64,000 nucleotides of DNA from an uncultured Draconibacterium sp. (GCF_913060805.1 NZ_CAJXTC010000004.1:62001-126000); one strand, 5' to 3'. Positions 9,415 to 18,833 are shown, counted from the stretch's first letter. The notes: generated from the letters alone by a model not told the origin. Program-made: numbers and translations.

Positions 9415-10569
9415 TTAATGATGTTCTGAGGTCGCCATTCCGAAATAGAGTGCCGACAACAGAGTAAAAACATACGCTTGAATAAATGATACCAAAACAT
9501 CGAGCAGCAGAATGAACACCGAGAACAGAATGGAAATAGGACTGGCTCCTAATCCAACTGCCGGGCCAAACAGGCTGCCGAATACAAAAATAAGGCTCAC
9601 AAACACCATTACAATGAGGTGACCCGCCATCATGTTGGCAAAGAGTCGGACCATGAGTACAAATGGTTTTGTAATTACGCCTGAAAGTTCAACGATTGGC
9701 ATTAACGGAATTGGGAATTTTAACCACCACGGAACGTCCGGGTTGTAAATTTCTTTCCAGTAATGTTTGTTACCGTTAATTGTTGTTACTGCAAAAGTAA
9801 ACAGTGCCAGTACCATTGTAACCCCAATATTTCCTGTAACGTTTGCTCCAAATGGCGGAATTGGTATTAATCCCATGAAGTTGTTAATCAGGATAAAAAA
9901 GAACAGAGTTAAAAGGAACGGCATGAACTTCTCGTATTTATGTTCGCCAATGGCAGGTTTTGCCACTTCGTCGCGAATAAAAAAGATAATCGGCTCCAAA
10001 GCATTTTGTACGCCTGTTGGCGCTTTTCCTTTGTTCTTTTTAGCCAGCTTAGCCGTTGCAAAAACCAGCCACAATAAAATAACCACCGATGCCAAAATAC
10101 CGGCAATTGTTTTTGTTATAGAAATATCGATTGGTGTTCCAATTTCGTGTCCTGCGGCATCCAGCTCAACTACTTTGCCTTTAAATTCTTCACTTTCTGA
10201 AATACGAAAACCTTTGTATGCGCTGTGTCCGTGATGAAATTTCGACGACATAAAAACATGGAAAGCTTTTCCTTCGTGCAATTCCGGTTGTTTGCTGTAA
10301 ACAATTATCGGAAGTGGAATACTAACGTGCTTGTCGCCAAACGATGTAATGTGCCAGTCGTAGGAATCGGATACGTGATCGATTACAAATTCTCCGGCAT
10401 TAAATCCTTCTTCAGCCTCTGCGTCTGAAGCATGCGCATCGCTTTCACCCGAGTGACTTTCTGTTGCGTGTGTCTTTTCTTCCTCCTGCCCGTGCTGAGC
10501 CTGAAGCTGGCCAAAACTTAATAACGAAAAGGCAAAGAATATAAAGATGGCTTTAGTAAGCTTAAGCAT
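9415..10569 (-). CDS. atpB: F-type ATP synthase subunit a with periplasmic extension
   Basis: From the Met that opens a clean signal peptide (MLKLTKAIFIFFAFSLLSFG) the protein is 384 residues, far longer than the E. coli homologue of about 270. The first 150 or so residues after the signal form a His- and Glu-rich extracytoplasmic region (HGQEEEKTHATESHSGES, later KFHHGHSAYKGF). The membrane part follows, with the essential proton-channel arginine in LMVRLFANMMAGHL. An upstream in-frame start would add 24 residues that hide the signal, so I rejected it. The long a subunit is a known Bacteroidota feature. Confidence 0.94.
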   Translation of the reverse strand: MLKLTKAIFIFFAFSLLSFGQLQAQHGQEEEKTHATESHSGESDAHASDAEAEEGFNAGEFVIDHVSDSYDWHITSFGDKHVSIPLPIIVYSKQPELHEGKAFHVFMSSKFHHGHSAYKGFRISESEEFKGKVVELDAAGHEIGTPIDISITKTIAGILASVVILLWLVFATAKLAKKNKGKAPTGVQNALEPIIFFIRDEVAKPAIGEHKYEKFMPFLLTLFFFILINNFMGLIPIPPFGANVTGNIGVTMVLALFTFAVTTINGNKHYWKEIYNPDVPWWLKFPIPLMPIVELSGVITKPFVLMVRLFANMMAGHLIVMVFVSLIFVFGSLFGPAVGLGASPISILFSVFILLLDVLVSFIQAYVFTLLSALYFGMATSEHH

Positions 10570-10622
10570 GGTTAATCTTTTTTCTTGTTGTAACAAGTCT
10601 GAAACTAAAATAAAAACACATT

Positions 10623-10683
10623 TTGGTAAGAGTTTTACCAAGGTGTTAAAACGAATTATCTCTTTCTAAGGTTCACAAATTTA
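10623..10683 (-). promoter_or_regulatory. Probable internal atp promoter and leader hairpin
   Basis: On the minus strand TAAATTTG (10676-10683) fits the TAnnTTTG -7 motif and lies about 107 nt before atpB. The leader between them contains a 7-bp hairpin (TTGGTAA with TTACCAA, 10623-10641). It would let atpB-atpG be transcribed apart from the bactofilin/AtpZ genes. No good -33 element is seen. Confidence 0.4.
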
Positions 10684-10782
10684 TAAGATTTTTTGGAGCG
10701 TGCGTGGAATTTGAGATTTTTCATCAGAATATTAACAATGTTTAAAAACCTGTTTTTGATGAAAGAGGGGGGAATTGCTGAA

Positions 10783-11163
10783 TTATTTTTTGTCGGCCGA
10801 CTTTGTGATTTTTGTAATCTCGGTTACTTCAAAAAAGGTAAAAATCAGGTAAAGAAGCATTAAGCAGATTACAAACGGAACAGCATTTTCTTTGTCGATG
10901 GCAATGTAAACGACAGCTACCACCGAGTACAAAACAAGTTTGAAAAAGGTGATGAGCATGTTACTGCGTGTAAATTTTCCGATATCTTTTTGGGCCATTT
11001 TTAGCTGATAGGCATGAATACCCAGGGTAGTCAAATAAAAGAAAAGTAACAGAAACGGAAGTACCGGCAGATAATATTCGGGGAATGCCAACGAAAATAC
11101 CAACCAGCCAATTACAGCAATGGCCAATGTTATGCCTGTAAGTTTTGCGATGAAAGCCTTCAT
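10783..11163 (-). CDS. Small four-helix membrane protein upstream of atpB (AtpI-like position)
   Basis: A 126-residue integral membrane protein with four predicted helices (ITLAIAVIGWLVFSLAF, LPVLPFLLLFFYLTTLGIH, NMLITFFKLVLYSVVAVVYIAI, VPFVICLMLLYLIFTFF) and a Lys-rich tail. I know of no named domain, but the position directly before atpB and the size match the UncI/AtpI-type proteins that help c-ring assembly, so a role in ATP synthase assembly is a reasonable inference. Its start overlaps the AtpZ-like stop by 4 nt (ATGA), which suggests translational coupling. Confidence 0.7.
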   Translation of the reverse strand: MKAFIAKLTGITLAIAVIGWLVFSLAFPEYYLPVLPFLLLFFYLTTLGIHAYQLKMAQKDIGKFTRSNMLITFFKLVLYSVVAVVYIAIDKENAVPFVICLMLLYLIFTFFEVTEITKITKSADKK

Positions 11164-11411
11164 TTACTCTTTGGTTTTTTCGATTTGTTATCCGGTTTCA
11201 ACAGGTTTTTTACACCATATATAATAGATGCAATTACTCCAAATATAACCAGCGCCAGCGTAAAACCTTTAAACTCGTTATTCATCCATTGGTCGATTTT
11301 GTAGCCCAGAAAAGTAAAACCTCCGATAATGGCCATCATCTCGAAACCGAGGCTGGAATAGCGAATAAACGAATTAGTTTTTTTGGTTGTATAAGGTTTT
11401 TTCTTTTGCAT
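11160..11411 (-). CDS. AtpZ/AtpI family protein
   Basis: An 83-residue protein with two membrane helices: FEMMAIIGGFTFLGYKIDQWM followed by LALVIFGVIASIIYGVKNLL. The GYKIDQW turn between them is characteristic of the AtpZ/AtpI family, small proteins encoded at the head of ATP synthase operons and implicated in c-ring assembly or cation supply. The start codon lies inside the bactofilin gene (38-nt overlap), and the stop overlaps the next gene by 4 nt. Confidence 0.8.
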   Translation of the reverse strand: MQKKKPYTTKKTNSFIRYSSLGFEMMAIIGGFTFLGYKIDQWMNNEFKGFTLALVIFGVIASIIYGVKNLLKPDNKSKKPKSK

Positions 11412-11796
11412 CTTCTTTTACTGGAGCACTCGCTGCACTGGCTCCTCCCATCGAGCAGGTTCCGGTAAAAGTTGCGCCCGGTTCAACGGCTAATTTTCCG
11501 GCAATAATATCGCCTTCAATTTTTGCCGAGGCTTTCATATTCAAAAGCTCATCAACAGTAACTTTGCCTTTTATAAAACCGGCGATCTCCACATTGTTGC
11601 ATTTTACCTTGCCATCGATTTTTCCTTTCGGCCCGATAACAACTCTGCCTTTTGCTTCCAGGTTTCCAATTAGCTCACCATCAATACGAATGTCGCTGTT
11701 GGCAACAATATCGCCTTTAATGATAGTGCCTTCACCTAAAATGTTAATCGCTTGATCGGGGGTTTCGCCAAACGTTCTTCCGTTTTGTTTTGCCAT
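11374..11796 (-). CDS. Bactofilin (polymer-forming cytoskeletal protein)
   Basis: The 140-residue protein has the short bactofilin beta-helix core. It shows repeated IxGDIxxxxxIxIDGxxxGNIxxxGxVxIGxxGxIxGxIxCxxxxIxG turns, seen as IIKGDIVANSDIRIDGELIG and VVIGPKGKIDGKVKCNNVEI, with disordered tails on both sides. Bactofilins self-assemble without nucleotide and scaffold cell-shape or envelope proteins. It is the first gene of the atp cluster and overlaps the AtpZ-like gene by 38 nt, an arrangement I recall from other Bacteroidota. No direct link to ATP synthase is shown. Confidence 0.88.
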   Translation of the reverse strand: MAKQNGRTFGETPDQAINILGEGTIIKGDIVANSDIRIDGELIGNLEAKGRVVIGPKGKIDGKVKCNNVEIAGFIKGKVTVDELLNMKASAKIEGDIIAGKLAVEPGATFTGTCSMGGASAASAPVKEDAKEKTLYNQKN

Positions 11797-11922
11797 GGTT
11801 TATAACTTCTTAACTGTCCTTAAAATTGGGTGCTTGAAGATACAATAAAATGAATCTTCAGCAAAAAAATGAAATAGAATCGCTAAAACAAAACGGGAAA
11901 GTGTTGCTTCTATTGTTCGGTT

Positions 11923-12921
11923 TTATTCCGAATCGTACGCCCACTTTAAGTAGGTACTACCCCAGGTAAATCCGGCACCAAAAGCTGCGAGAATAATATT
12001 GTCGCCTTTTTTCAGTTGCTTTTCGTAATCCCACAAACAAAGCGGAATTGTAGCTGCTGTGGTATTTCCGTATTTGCGGATATTGATCATTACCTGTTTT
12101 TTGCTGATTCCCATGCGGCGGGCAGTAGCTTCAATAATGCGCATGTTGGCCTGGTGTGGAACGAGCCACGCAACATCTTCGGAACTGATGTTGTGCTTTT
12201 CCATAATTTCAACTGCAACATCGGCCATGCTCGATACGGCAGCTTTAAAAACCGCTTGTCCTTCCTGGTATAAATAGTGCTCTTTGTTTTTTACAGTTTC
12301 CTCAGATGCAGGTTTTAACGATCCGCCAGCTTTTATATGCAGGTGATGACGTCCCAAACCATCAACACGGTTAATGTAATCTACAACTCCAAGATCTTCG
12401 GTAGTAGGTTCAACCAGTACCGCCGCTGCGCCATCGCCAAAAAGCGGGCAGGTGGTACGGTCTTCGTAATTAATAATAGCCGACATTTTTTCGGCGGCAA
12501 CAATTACTACTTTTTTGTAGCGGCCCGATTCGATGAATTGTGTTGCTGTTGACAATGAAAAAATAAACCCTGAGCAAGCAGCATTTAAATCGAAACTCCA
12601 GGCGTTGTGAATATTTGTTTTGTGTGCGATAATATTGGCTGTGGCCGGAAGGTTCATGTCGGGCGTAATGGTAGCACAAATCAACATGTCGACTTCCTCG
12701 GGCGATGTGCCGGTTTTTTCCAGCAAATTCTCCACTGCACGCGCTCCCATGTCACTGGTTGCTTTTCCTTCTTCCTTTAAAATCCTTCGCTCCTTAATCC
12801 CGATACGCTGCATGATCCACTCGTCCGATGTGTCGACCATTTTGCTGATTTCTTCGTTTGTTAACCGGTATTCCGGGAGGTAGGCTCCAACTCCTGTAAT
12901 TGCTGCCCTGATGTTAGCCAT
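11923..12921 (-). CDS. fabH: Beta-ketoacyl-ACP synthase III
   Basis: A 332-residue condensing enzyme that starts fatty-acid synthesis by joining acetyl-CoA (or a branched acyl-CoA) to malonyl-ACP. The Cys-His-Asn triad is intact: Cys116 in NAACSGF, His256 in VPHQANMRI and Asn286 in KYGNTTAA. The [10 protein letters not shown] stretch is typical. Length and start are normal. The plsX gene often found next to fabH is not present; a strong hairpin separates it from rpmF upstream. Confidence 0.96.
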   Translation of the reverse strand: MANIRAAITGVGAYLPEYRLTNEEISKMVDTSDEWIMQRIGIKERRILKEEGKATSDMGARAVENLLEKTGTSPEEVDMLICATITPDMNLPATANIIAHKTNIHNAWSFDLNAACSGFIFSLSTATQFIESGRYKKVVIVAAEKMSAIINYEDRTTCPLFGDGAAAVLVEPTTEDLGVVDYINRVDGLGRHHLHIKAGGSLKPASEETVKNKEHYLYQEGQAVFKAAVSSMADVAVEIMEKHNISSEDVAWLVPHQANMRIIEATARRMGISKKQVMINIRKYGNTTAATIPLCLWDYEKQLKKGDNIILAAFGAGFTWGSTYLKWAYDSE

Positions 12922-13124
12922 TATTCAAATACTAATTTTTGTTTACTGAAAATATAAGTTGCGGTCTTTTTTTACCGGGGTTAAATGTAGAGCGATTTAC
13001 AGGAGACAGCAAAGAAAAGCCAATAGATATGGTGTGCGGAGGTGAAAAAATGTTCTTGATAGCTGAACAATTTATAACATTGTTCGAAAAATCAGAAAAT
13101 GGAAAATGGGAGTGGACGTGCATA

Positions 13125-13162
13125 AAAAATCCATCTTCGGAAGATACCAAAGATGGATTTTT
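13125..13162. terminator. Bidirectional hairpin between rpmF and fabH
   Basis: A perfect 13-bp stem (AAAAATCCATCTT with AAGATGGATTTTT) around a 12-nt loop, with T-runs in both directions. It lies 36 nt after the rpmF stop on the minus strand, so it should end the DUF177-rpmF transcript and give fabH its own promoter. Confidence 0.8.
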
Positions 13163-13198
13163 GTTAGTTAATGCCGGAAATTCCGGATGCTTATTTAA

Positions 13199-13384
13199 CT
13201 ATAATGCAATTTCTTTTTCAATTACTTGTTTTCCTCTGTAGTAACCACATTCAGGACATACTGTGTGGTATTTTACAGTTGTTCCACAGTTTGAACAAGT
13301 AGCCAGAGTAGGGGCAACTGCTTTGTAATGCGTACGTCTTTTATCCCTTCTCGCTTTCGATGTTTTATGCTTTGGATGTGCCAT
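13199..13384 (-). CDS. rpmF: Ribosomal protein bL32
   Basis: A 61-residue large-subunit ribosomal protein. It starts MAHPKHKTSKARRDKRRTH and carries two Cys pairs (CSNCG and CPECG), so it is the zinc-binding C+ form. It is encoded 12 nt after the DUF177 gene, the usual pairing in bacteria. Confidence 0.97.
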   Translation of the reverse strand: MAHPKHKTSKARRDKRRTHYKAVAPTLATCSNCGTTVKYHTVCPECGYYRGKQVIEKEIAL

Positions 13385-13396
13385 TGTTATGTATTT

Positions 13397-13939
13397 TTAA
13401 TTATTATTCTTTAAATTTTTTAATGCAGCCCAGCGCGGATCAATTTCTTCTTCTTCATCGTCGTCCGCATCGAACTGTGTAATATTGTTTAATCTATCAA
13501 TCATTTCCTGGTTACAGCCGTTTTCTCCGCTTTCCTCCGGATGAACATGCCGCAACGGAATACTCAGTGTAACGTATTCGTAAATAATTTGAGCCAGGTT
13601 GATGGCGTGTTCTTCGGGTAAAACCCAAATTACATTGTCGCCTTCTTCAAACTCATCTTCTTCGCCAAATTTTACAAATAATTCGGTTTCTAAAGACACG
13701 TCTTGTTGGTAGTTGTCGAGGCAGCGGTCGCAAACAAGCTCTAACCATCCTTCTAGTGCAAAGCTTAATTTCAGAAATGCACTTCGTTTTTCAAGTTTAA
13801 CTTCTACGTTAACTTCCCCGTTGTCAACCAGACTCTCTTCAAAATGCTCAAAGAACTTATCGTTTACCTCAAATTGGTAATCGTGCAGGCCTTCTTTAAG
13901 ACCTTTAAACTCAATATTATATTTGCTTTTCAAGCTCAC
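13397..13939 (-). CDS. YceD/DUF177 family protein
   Basis: The 180-residue protein has the DUF177 core: a basic/hydrophobic N-terminal part, then LELVCDRCLDNYQQDVSLE around residues 65-85 and a very acidic second half ending in DDDEEEEIDPRWAALKNLK, where DPRWAALKxL is a well conserved closing motif. YceD proteins are linked to rRNA (23S) processing or ribosome assembly, and the gene almost always precedes rpmF, as it does here. Confidence 0.9.
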   Translation of the reverse strand: MSLKSKYNIEFKGLKEGLHDYQFEVNDKFFEHFEESLVDNGEVNVEVKLEKRSAFLKLSFALEGWLELVCDRCLDNYQQDVSLETELFVKFGEEDEFEEGDNVIWVLPEEHAINLAQIIYEYVTLSIPLRHVHPEESGENGCNQEMIDRLNNITQFDADDDEEEEIDPRWAALKNLKNNN

Positions 13940-13958
13940 GATTCCAAAAAAGTGGATG

Positions 13959-13966
13959 CAAAAGTA
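13959..13966 (-). promoter_or_regulatory. -7 promoter motif for the DUF177-rpmF unit
   Basis: On the minus strand TACTTTTG matches TAnnTTTG about 20 nt before the DUF177 start, giving a short leader. No clear -33 element. Confidence 0.5.
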
Positions 13967-14095
13967 TAAATTTTTTATTAACAGTTAAAGAAATCATAGA
14001 AATATTTCAAATTTCTTTGCAAATCAAAACAGTTAAACCTGAGCTATTTGCATTACTGCGTTGTATTGTATTTCTGTTCCCGCTTTTGTTGTTTA

Positions 14096-15559
14096 TTATT
14101 CGCGTTGTGCAACGTTGGTTCCCTCAGTGTTGGCTAAATGTTCAACCGTGCGTACGTTCAGTTCCACTTCTTTGTTTATAAACTCGGGAATATTGTACGA
14201 GAAAAGCAGCTCTTCGTAGTATTCCGGATTTTTTTGCGGTAACAAAAAAGCTTTGCTTGCTTGCCCGTTTTCATCGAGATGGGAAATATAAGGGCGCGTA
14301 TACAGGCCATTTATGCGTCGACTACTAAAAACAAACCAGCGTGAGTTGGACGACCACGAATGGTAACTTTCGGTGTCGTCGCTGTTGGCTGCTTCCAATG
14401 GTTGTACATCACCGCTTTCCAAATCCAACAAATAGAGATCTGCTTCTTTGTGCCAGATAGAGAAATTTCCATAATCCACCAGCGTGAACATGATGTACTT
14501 TCCATCGGGTGAAGGGCGCGGAAATGTTATGCTTTTTTCGATAGCTGCTGCATTAAAAAGTGTATCTACTTCGTTGCCAAATGTTCCGGTTGCCGGATCG
14601 AAATCAATGCTGCAGAGGTTGTAGCGCACATCCTGATATTGCATTGGCATTTGTTTGGCTTCGGCAGCACAGAAATATAGTTTTTTCCCATCGGGCGAAA
14701 AAGAAGGGAATGTTTCAAAATGATCTTTGGTCATTATTTTATCGCAGTACAATGTTTCATTTTTATTTACATCGTAAACTATCAGGTCCGATTCGGAATC
14801 GATCACTTCAACACGTTTGTCCTTAGTTTCGTGAAATACCTGCTGAATGTTGTTAACCGAATAGGTGAGGTAATCGCCGCTCGGGTGCCAAAAAGGGTAA
14901 ACAAAGTTGGAAATGGTTTTGGGCGTTTTAGTGTTGAGGATTTTTACATCGCCATCGGTAGCCAGAATAGTACCACCTTTTTGCCCGCGTATGTGCAAAC
15001 TCATATCGTCAGGATCGGTCAACCGGAAAGAATGACAATTTATGCAGCTTCCGGTAAGCAAAGTATTTTCGATAATTGTTTCCTGGTTGTATGAAGCCAG
15101 TTCACGCTGATAGATTCCCATTTTGCTGTACAGTTCGTATCCCGGTGCAATAAGTCGGTAGGCAATTCCGTAATCAATCGGATCGGCACTAACAGATACC
15201 GGGAAAGGTTTATACTCCACCCATTTGTCGTTTTCTTTGGCAAAAACGGTAAAACTTATTTCCGAACCTTTTGACAGCTCAAGCAAATTTGACCAGTTTT
15301 TAGCAGGGATACTAATATGATCTGTGCCTTTGACCGCTATGTAGTTTCCACTTTTGTTTTCAATACGCAGCGCAATTCCATCAACATTACCTTGCATTTT
15401 AAAATTTAAAGGAGCGATGTTATATGGTATCGTAACGTTTTTATAATCAGGGAATATTTCCGGCAGTTCATCTTTTACTGAATCTGAATTTGTATTGGGA
15501 GAACACGAATAAAAGGCGATTGCCAAGCCGGTAAGAAATATATAGATGTACTTTAACAT
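14096..15559 (-). CDS. Heme-c lipoprotein with TolB-like propeller, array copy A1
   Basis: This 487-residue protein starts with a lipoprotein signal (lipobox AFYSC, Cys19). An N-terminal beta-sandwich-like region of about 120 residues (PDYKNVTIPYNIAPLNFK) leads to a conserved RLIAPGYELYSKMGIYQREL segment. A single c-type heme motif CINCH follows at 172-176, then HIRGQKGGT, whose His is a candidate sixth ligand. The rest is a TolB/WD40-type beta-propeller with repeated FSPDGKKLYF and PSPDGKYIMF blades and a closing WSSNSRWFVFSSRR. It is the last gene of the array, 12 nt after copy B1. Heme binding is strongly suggested by CxxCH; the role is unknown. Confidence 0.8.
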   Translation of the reverse strand: MLKYIYIFLTGLAIAFYSCSPNTNSDSVKDELPEIFPDYKNVTIPYNIAPLNFKMQGNVDGIALRIENKSGNYIAVKGTDHISIPAKNWSNLLELSKGSEISFTVFAKENDKWVEYKPFPVSVSADPIDYGIAYRLIAPGYELYSKMGIYQRELASYNQETIIENTLLTGSCINCHSFRLTDPDDMSLHIRGQKGGTILATDGDVKILNTKTPKTISNFVYPFWHPSGDYLTYSVNNIQQVFHETKDKRVEVIDSESDLIVYDVNKNETLYCDKIMTKDHFETFPSFSPDGKKLYFCAAEAKQMPMQYQDVRYNLCSIDFDPATGTFGNEVDTLFNAAAIEKSITFPRPSPDGKYIMFTLVDYGNFSIWHKEADLYLLDLESGDVQPLEAANSDDTESYHSWSSNSRWFVFSSRRINGLYTRPYISHLDENGQASKAFLLPQKNPEYYEELLFSYNIPEFINKEVELNVRTVEHLANTEGTNVAQRE

Positions 15560-15571
15560 ACTCGATTGTTT

Positions 15572-17350
15572 TTAATTTCTAAAATGCAGATAGTACCAGT
15601 AAGTGTCGCCAAAATTTTTCTTCATTATGGCAGCATTTCGTGTGTTGTCATACTGGTTGTTATACTTTTTTAAACGTGTTCGAATTGAATTACTTATCGA
15701 AGACGTAATTTCTTCTTCCGTATGTTCATTGGTTGTTTCCCAAACGTATAACAACGCCTCCTGAAAATGTTTTGGGATAACTTTGTAATTCAGCGAACTT
15801 GACAATGGAAAATACCGCATAAAAAGTTGCAGGTTTTTGTCTAAAAGTGTTGCCGAAACCAGGTATTCAAAAGCGATCATATTTCGGTTGTTATTCATAA
15901 AAAGCAGCCCGATCATATTTAACTTTTCCTGTTCGCTAAACAGAAAATCTTTTTGAATTCGCGCTTTTCTCAGCCAGCCCCATTCAATATGTTGTTCTAC
16001 CCTTTTTTCGTCTTTTATGATTTCCAGCGAATTGCTAGCCCATTTTCTGTAATAAAGTGTTTTTTGCAGTAAATGGAGGTATTTTGCAGCCAGTGCGTAT
16101 TCTCCGTTAATAATATTGGTTTCGGCCAGGCGTTTTATCGATCGCACACTTTTTTGATATTCGGGCAAAGCTTCCATCGTTTCGAAGGCAAAACGTTGCG
16201 CCGTGTTTATAAGTCCGAGGTGATAATACACTTCGCCGGCAGTTGCCGGAATTGTGGCGTTGCTTGTAAAATCAGGAATGAGTCCGCCTATCCCGTTCTG
16301 ATAATATTCAAACATTTTTTCACCCAATTGTCCTGTTTCAGCCAGCGCCAGGTTCAAACAGGCTATAGAAATAGGATTGGTAGGTTCTTTTTTGTCAGCC
16401 ATTGTAATAACACGATCCCACCTCCGCATACGAATTTGAAAATCGTAAGCCATCATTTCTTCTTTCTCGAAATCGGCAGAATTATAGATAAACCCGAATG
16501 TAACAGCACTTAGCAACAAGGTTAGAATGGAAAGAAGAAGCCCGGCTTTTTTGATGGTAAGTATTTTTGAAAGAAACCACAAAGCAAACGGAATAAGAAT
16601 GATTAGTAAAGCTATTACTGGTAATACTATCGGGTAATTTTCCGGGAAACGGAAATAGTTAACACCGATCCAAAACTTTTGCATGGGGTATTGTAAAACA
16701 ACCATTTTTGCAAGGTGAGGTAAAATCAGCGTAATCAGCATCAGGGCAATTGCGTAGAAAAGATCGTTTTTGCCGATCTTACTTTTTCCAGTGAATTTTG
16801 TGAAAAGGATAAACAGGGTAAGTAAAACAAACAGGCCGCCAGCTGACCAGTATAAAATGATGAGCAGAAGTATTCCTGTTATCATTTGGCCGGTACCGCG
16901 TTTGGTTTTTAGATAAATCAGGCTGAATAATGCAAGCAAGATCATTGCGATCAGTCCACCAAGCATGTAGTTTTCATCACAAAGCAGACTCCAATAAAGT
17001 ATTGATGGAAGAAATGTTATCGGCATCCAGTGTTTTGGAATCCCTAATTTTATTGTAGTAGCCAGTATAAGTCGTTGCAACAGTACCAACATTGCAGCCA
17101 GTATTAATGCTCCATTTCTTGAGTAGAAATAGAATTGGGTAAAAAAGTTTCCCAGGTAATCGCTCAATCCTCCCGGATGATCAACAAAATCGAGCAGGTA
17201 ACGTGGTGTAAACAAAAACAGCTGATACTGTTCCTGGTAGTTGAGGTGAAAGGAATAATAAAAGCCAAAAAATATAAATGCGGCAACACCAAACACCAGC
17301 GAAAACACGGTGTCGACACCTATGATTTTGGGAAATAAATTTTGCTTCAT
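15572..17350 (-). CDS. DUF6057-like polytopic membrane protein, array copy B1
   Basis: A 592-residue protein. Residues 15-300 hold about ten membrane helices; the first extracytoplasmic loop carries the conserved YQEQYQLFLF and a later one LYWSLLCDENYML. Residues 310-592 form a soluble helical, TPR-like domain (LNLALAETGQLGEKMFEYY, GEVYYHLGLINTAQRFAFE, KRLAETNIINGEYALAAKYL) ending FGDTYWYYLHF. From memory this is the DUF6057 family of Bacteroidota. The layout recalls GT-C-type membrane transferases, but no catalytic residue is proven. It forms a module with the heme lipoprotein 12 nt downstream. Confidence 0.75.
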   Translation of the reverse strand: MKQNLFPKIIGVDTVFSLVFGVAAFIFFGFYYSFHLNYQEQYQLFLFTPRYLLDFVDHPGGLSDYLGNFFTQFYFYSRNGALILAAMLVLLQRLILATTIKLGIPKHWMPITFLPSILYWSLLCDENYMLGGLIAMILLALFSLIYLKTKRGTGQMITGILLLIILYWSAGGLFVLLTLFILFTKFTGKSKIGKNDLFYAIALMLITLILPHLAKMVVLQYPMQKFWIGVNYFRFPENYPIVLPVIALLIILIPFALWFLSKILTIKKAGLLLSILTLLLSAVTFGFIYNSADFEKEEMMAYDFQIRMRRWDRVITMADKKEPTNPISIACLNLALAETGQLGEKMFEYYQNGIGGLIPDFTSNATIPATAGEVYYHLGLINTAQRFAFETMEALPEYQKSVRSIKRLAETNIINGEYALAAKYLHLLQKTLYYRKWASNSLEIIKDEKRVEQHIEWGWLRKARIQKDFLFSEQEKLNMIGLLFMNNNRNMIAFEYLVSATLLDKNLQLFMRYFPLSSSLNYKVIPKHFQEALLYVWETTNEHTEEEITSSISNSIRTRLKKYNNQYDNTRNAAIMKKNFGDTYWYYLHFRN

Positions 17351-17381
17351 TCGCTAAAGATACTTTTTTAGCAAGTATGGC

Positions 17382-18833
17382 TCAATGAACCTGTTCAATT
17401 TTTGTGTCGTTATAAATTTTCTCAATATCCATCGCATCAAACGGAACCTGACCTGTTGACAGCTCGGGAATATTGAATGATTTAAGCATAAAATCGTACT
17501 TCTCCGGGTCTTTTTGTGGAAGCACAAAAGGTTTGTGTGCTTTTCCGTTTTCATCGACATACGAAAAGTAAGGTTTGCCATACAACCCATTATCACGTTT
17601 ACTGGCAAAAACAAACCAGCGGCTGTTCGACGACCAACTGTGATAGGTGTCGGAGTTTGGACCGTTCACATCTTTCAAAATATCGATTTCGCCGGTTTGC
17701 AGGTTTAGCATTTGCAAGTCGGCCTCGCGATGCCAGATAGGAAAAGTACCATAATTGGCTACGGTGAAAAGCAGGTGTTTTCCGTCGGGTGATGTTTTTA
17801 AATGACATGCCGATCCATGCTGAGTTTCGGAATTCCAAACCGTATCAACTTCTGTTCCCAGTGTTCCGTTTTCCGGATCGAAATCGATTCGATGAATGCT
17901 GTAACGAAGCGACTTGATGCTGTCGGGTAGCGGTTTATAAGGAGCTGAGCAATAATAAATTGATTTTCCGTCGGCAGAAAATACAGGGAAAGTTTCAAAA
18001 GTTGCAGTGTCGCTTAAAAAGGGGTGAGTGTTCACTTTGTCGTTGTCGAAATCAATCACGATAAGATCCGAAGCACTGTCGTAAACTTCCAGCCGTTTGC
18101 TTTGGCTCGAATGAAATTCCGGAATTACAATATTAGATGAAAATACACCAAAACGTCCCGACGGGTGCAAGTTTCCGTAGGTTGCATTCGCAATCATTTT
18201 ATTGTTGCGGGTGTTTATTTTGCGCAATTCTCCGTCGCGATTCAATATGGTACCACCATTGGGGCCGCGCATGTGGAAGAACGATAATTCCGGGTTGTTA
18301 TTCCCGTAAATATGGCAGTTCATGCAACTGTTTTTGGTGAGGTTGTTGTCGGCCAAAACGCGTTCGTCAAACGTTTCAATGCTGCGTTCAACCAACTGAA
18401 TTTTATTCCACACTTCGTAACCCGGCTCAATTAACCGGTAACTCACGAATCCATCTATTTCATCCGGTTTTACTGTCCATGAAAACGGTTTGTACTGTGT
18501 CCACTCCTCATTTGTCAGGCAAGTTACGGTAACCGAAATTGTTTGTTCTCCGGCCGCAAGCAATTCCTTCCATTTCTTTATTGGTATTTGTATTTTCTGT
18601 TCTCCGGAAACAGTTAAACTCCCTTCTTTTCCTTCGATTGTAACAACTGTGTTTTTCGCTGAATCAGTCAGCATAAAATTCAAAGGAGCGATGTTTTCAG
18701 GAATCGTGACATTAATATAATCCGGGTAAATGGCCGGGAATGTATCGACTGTTTTTGCATTTTGCGGCGACTGTTTACACGAAATCAAAAACAGCAAAAC
18801 CAAAACTCCAAGTATCATCAAGCGCTTCTTCAT
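17382..18833 (-). CDS. Heme-c lipoprotein with TolB-like propeller, array copy A2
   Basis: I start at the Met of MKKRLMILGVLVLLFLISCK, which gives a proper lipoprotein signal (Cys19) and an ATGA overlap with the stop of copy B2; the earlier in-frame start adds 14 unsuitable residues. The 483-residue protein keeps the family layout: PDYINVTIPENIAPLNF, heme motif CMNCH at 170-174, FHMRGPNGGT after it and a propeller with ending WSSNSRWFVFASKR. It is the most divergent A copy: the YSKMGIYQR segment reads WNKIQLVER and the residues after the heme motif are IYGNNN instead of a SF-type pair. Confidence 0.78.
   Translation of the reverse strand: MKKRLMILGVLVLLFLISCKQSPQNAKTVDTFPAIYPDYINVTIPENIAPLNFMLTDSAKNTVVTIEGKEGSLTVSGEQKIQIPIKKWKELLAAGEQTISVTVTCLTNEEWTQYKPFSWTVKPDEIDGFVSYRLIEPGYEVWNKIQLVERSIETFDERVLADNNLTKNSCMNCHIYGNNNPELSFFHMRGPNGGTILNRDGELRKINTRNNKMIANATYGNLHPSGRFGVFSSNIVIPEFHSSQSKRLEVYDSASDLIVIDFDNDKVNTHPFLSDTATFETFPVFSADGKSIYYCSAPYKPLPDSIKSLRYSIHRIDFDPENGTLGTEVDTVWNSETQHGSACHLKTSPDGKHLLFTVANYGTFPIWHREADLQMLNLQTGEIDILKDVNGPNSDTYHSWSSNSRWFVFASKRDNGLYGKPYFSYVDENGKAHKPFVLPQKDPEKYDFMLKSFNIPELSTGQVPFDAMDIEKIYNDTKIEQVH

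Noticed and set aside
12939-13241. Plus-strand reading frame of 100 codons between fabH and rpmF
   Set aside because: It runs through the bidirectional terminator hairpin and into the rpmF 3' end on the opposite strand, and has no domain-like pattern.
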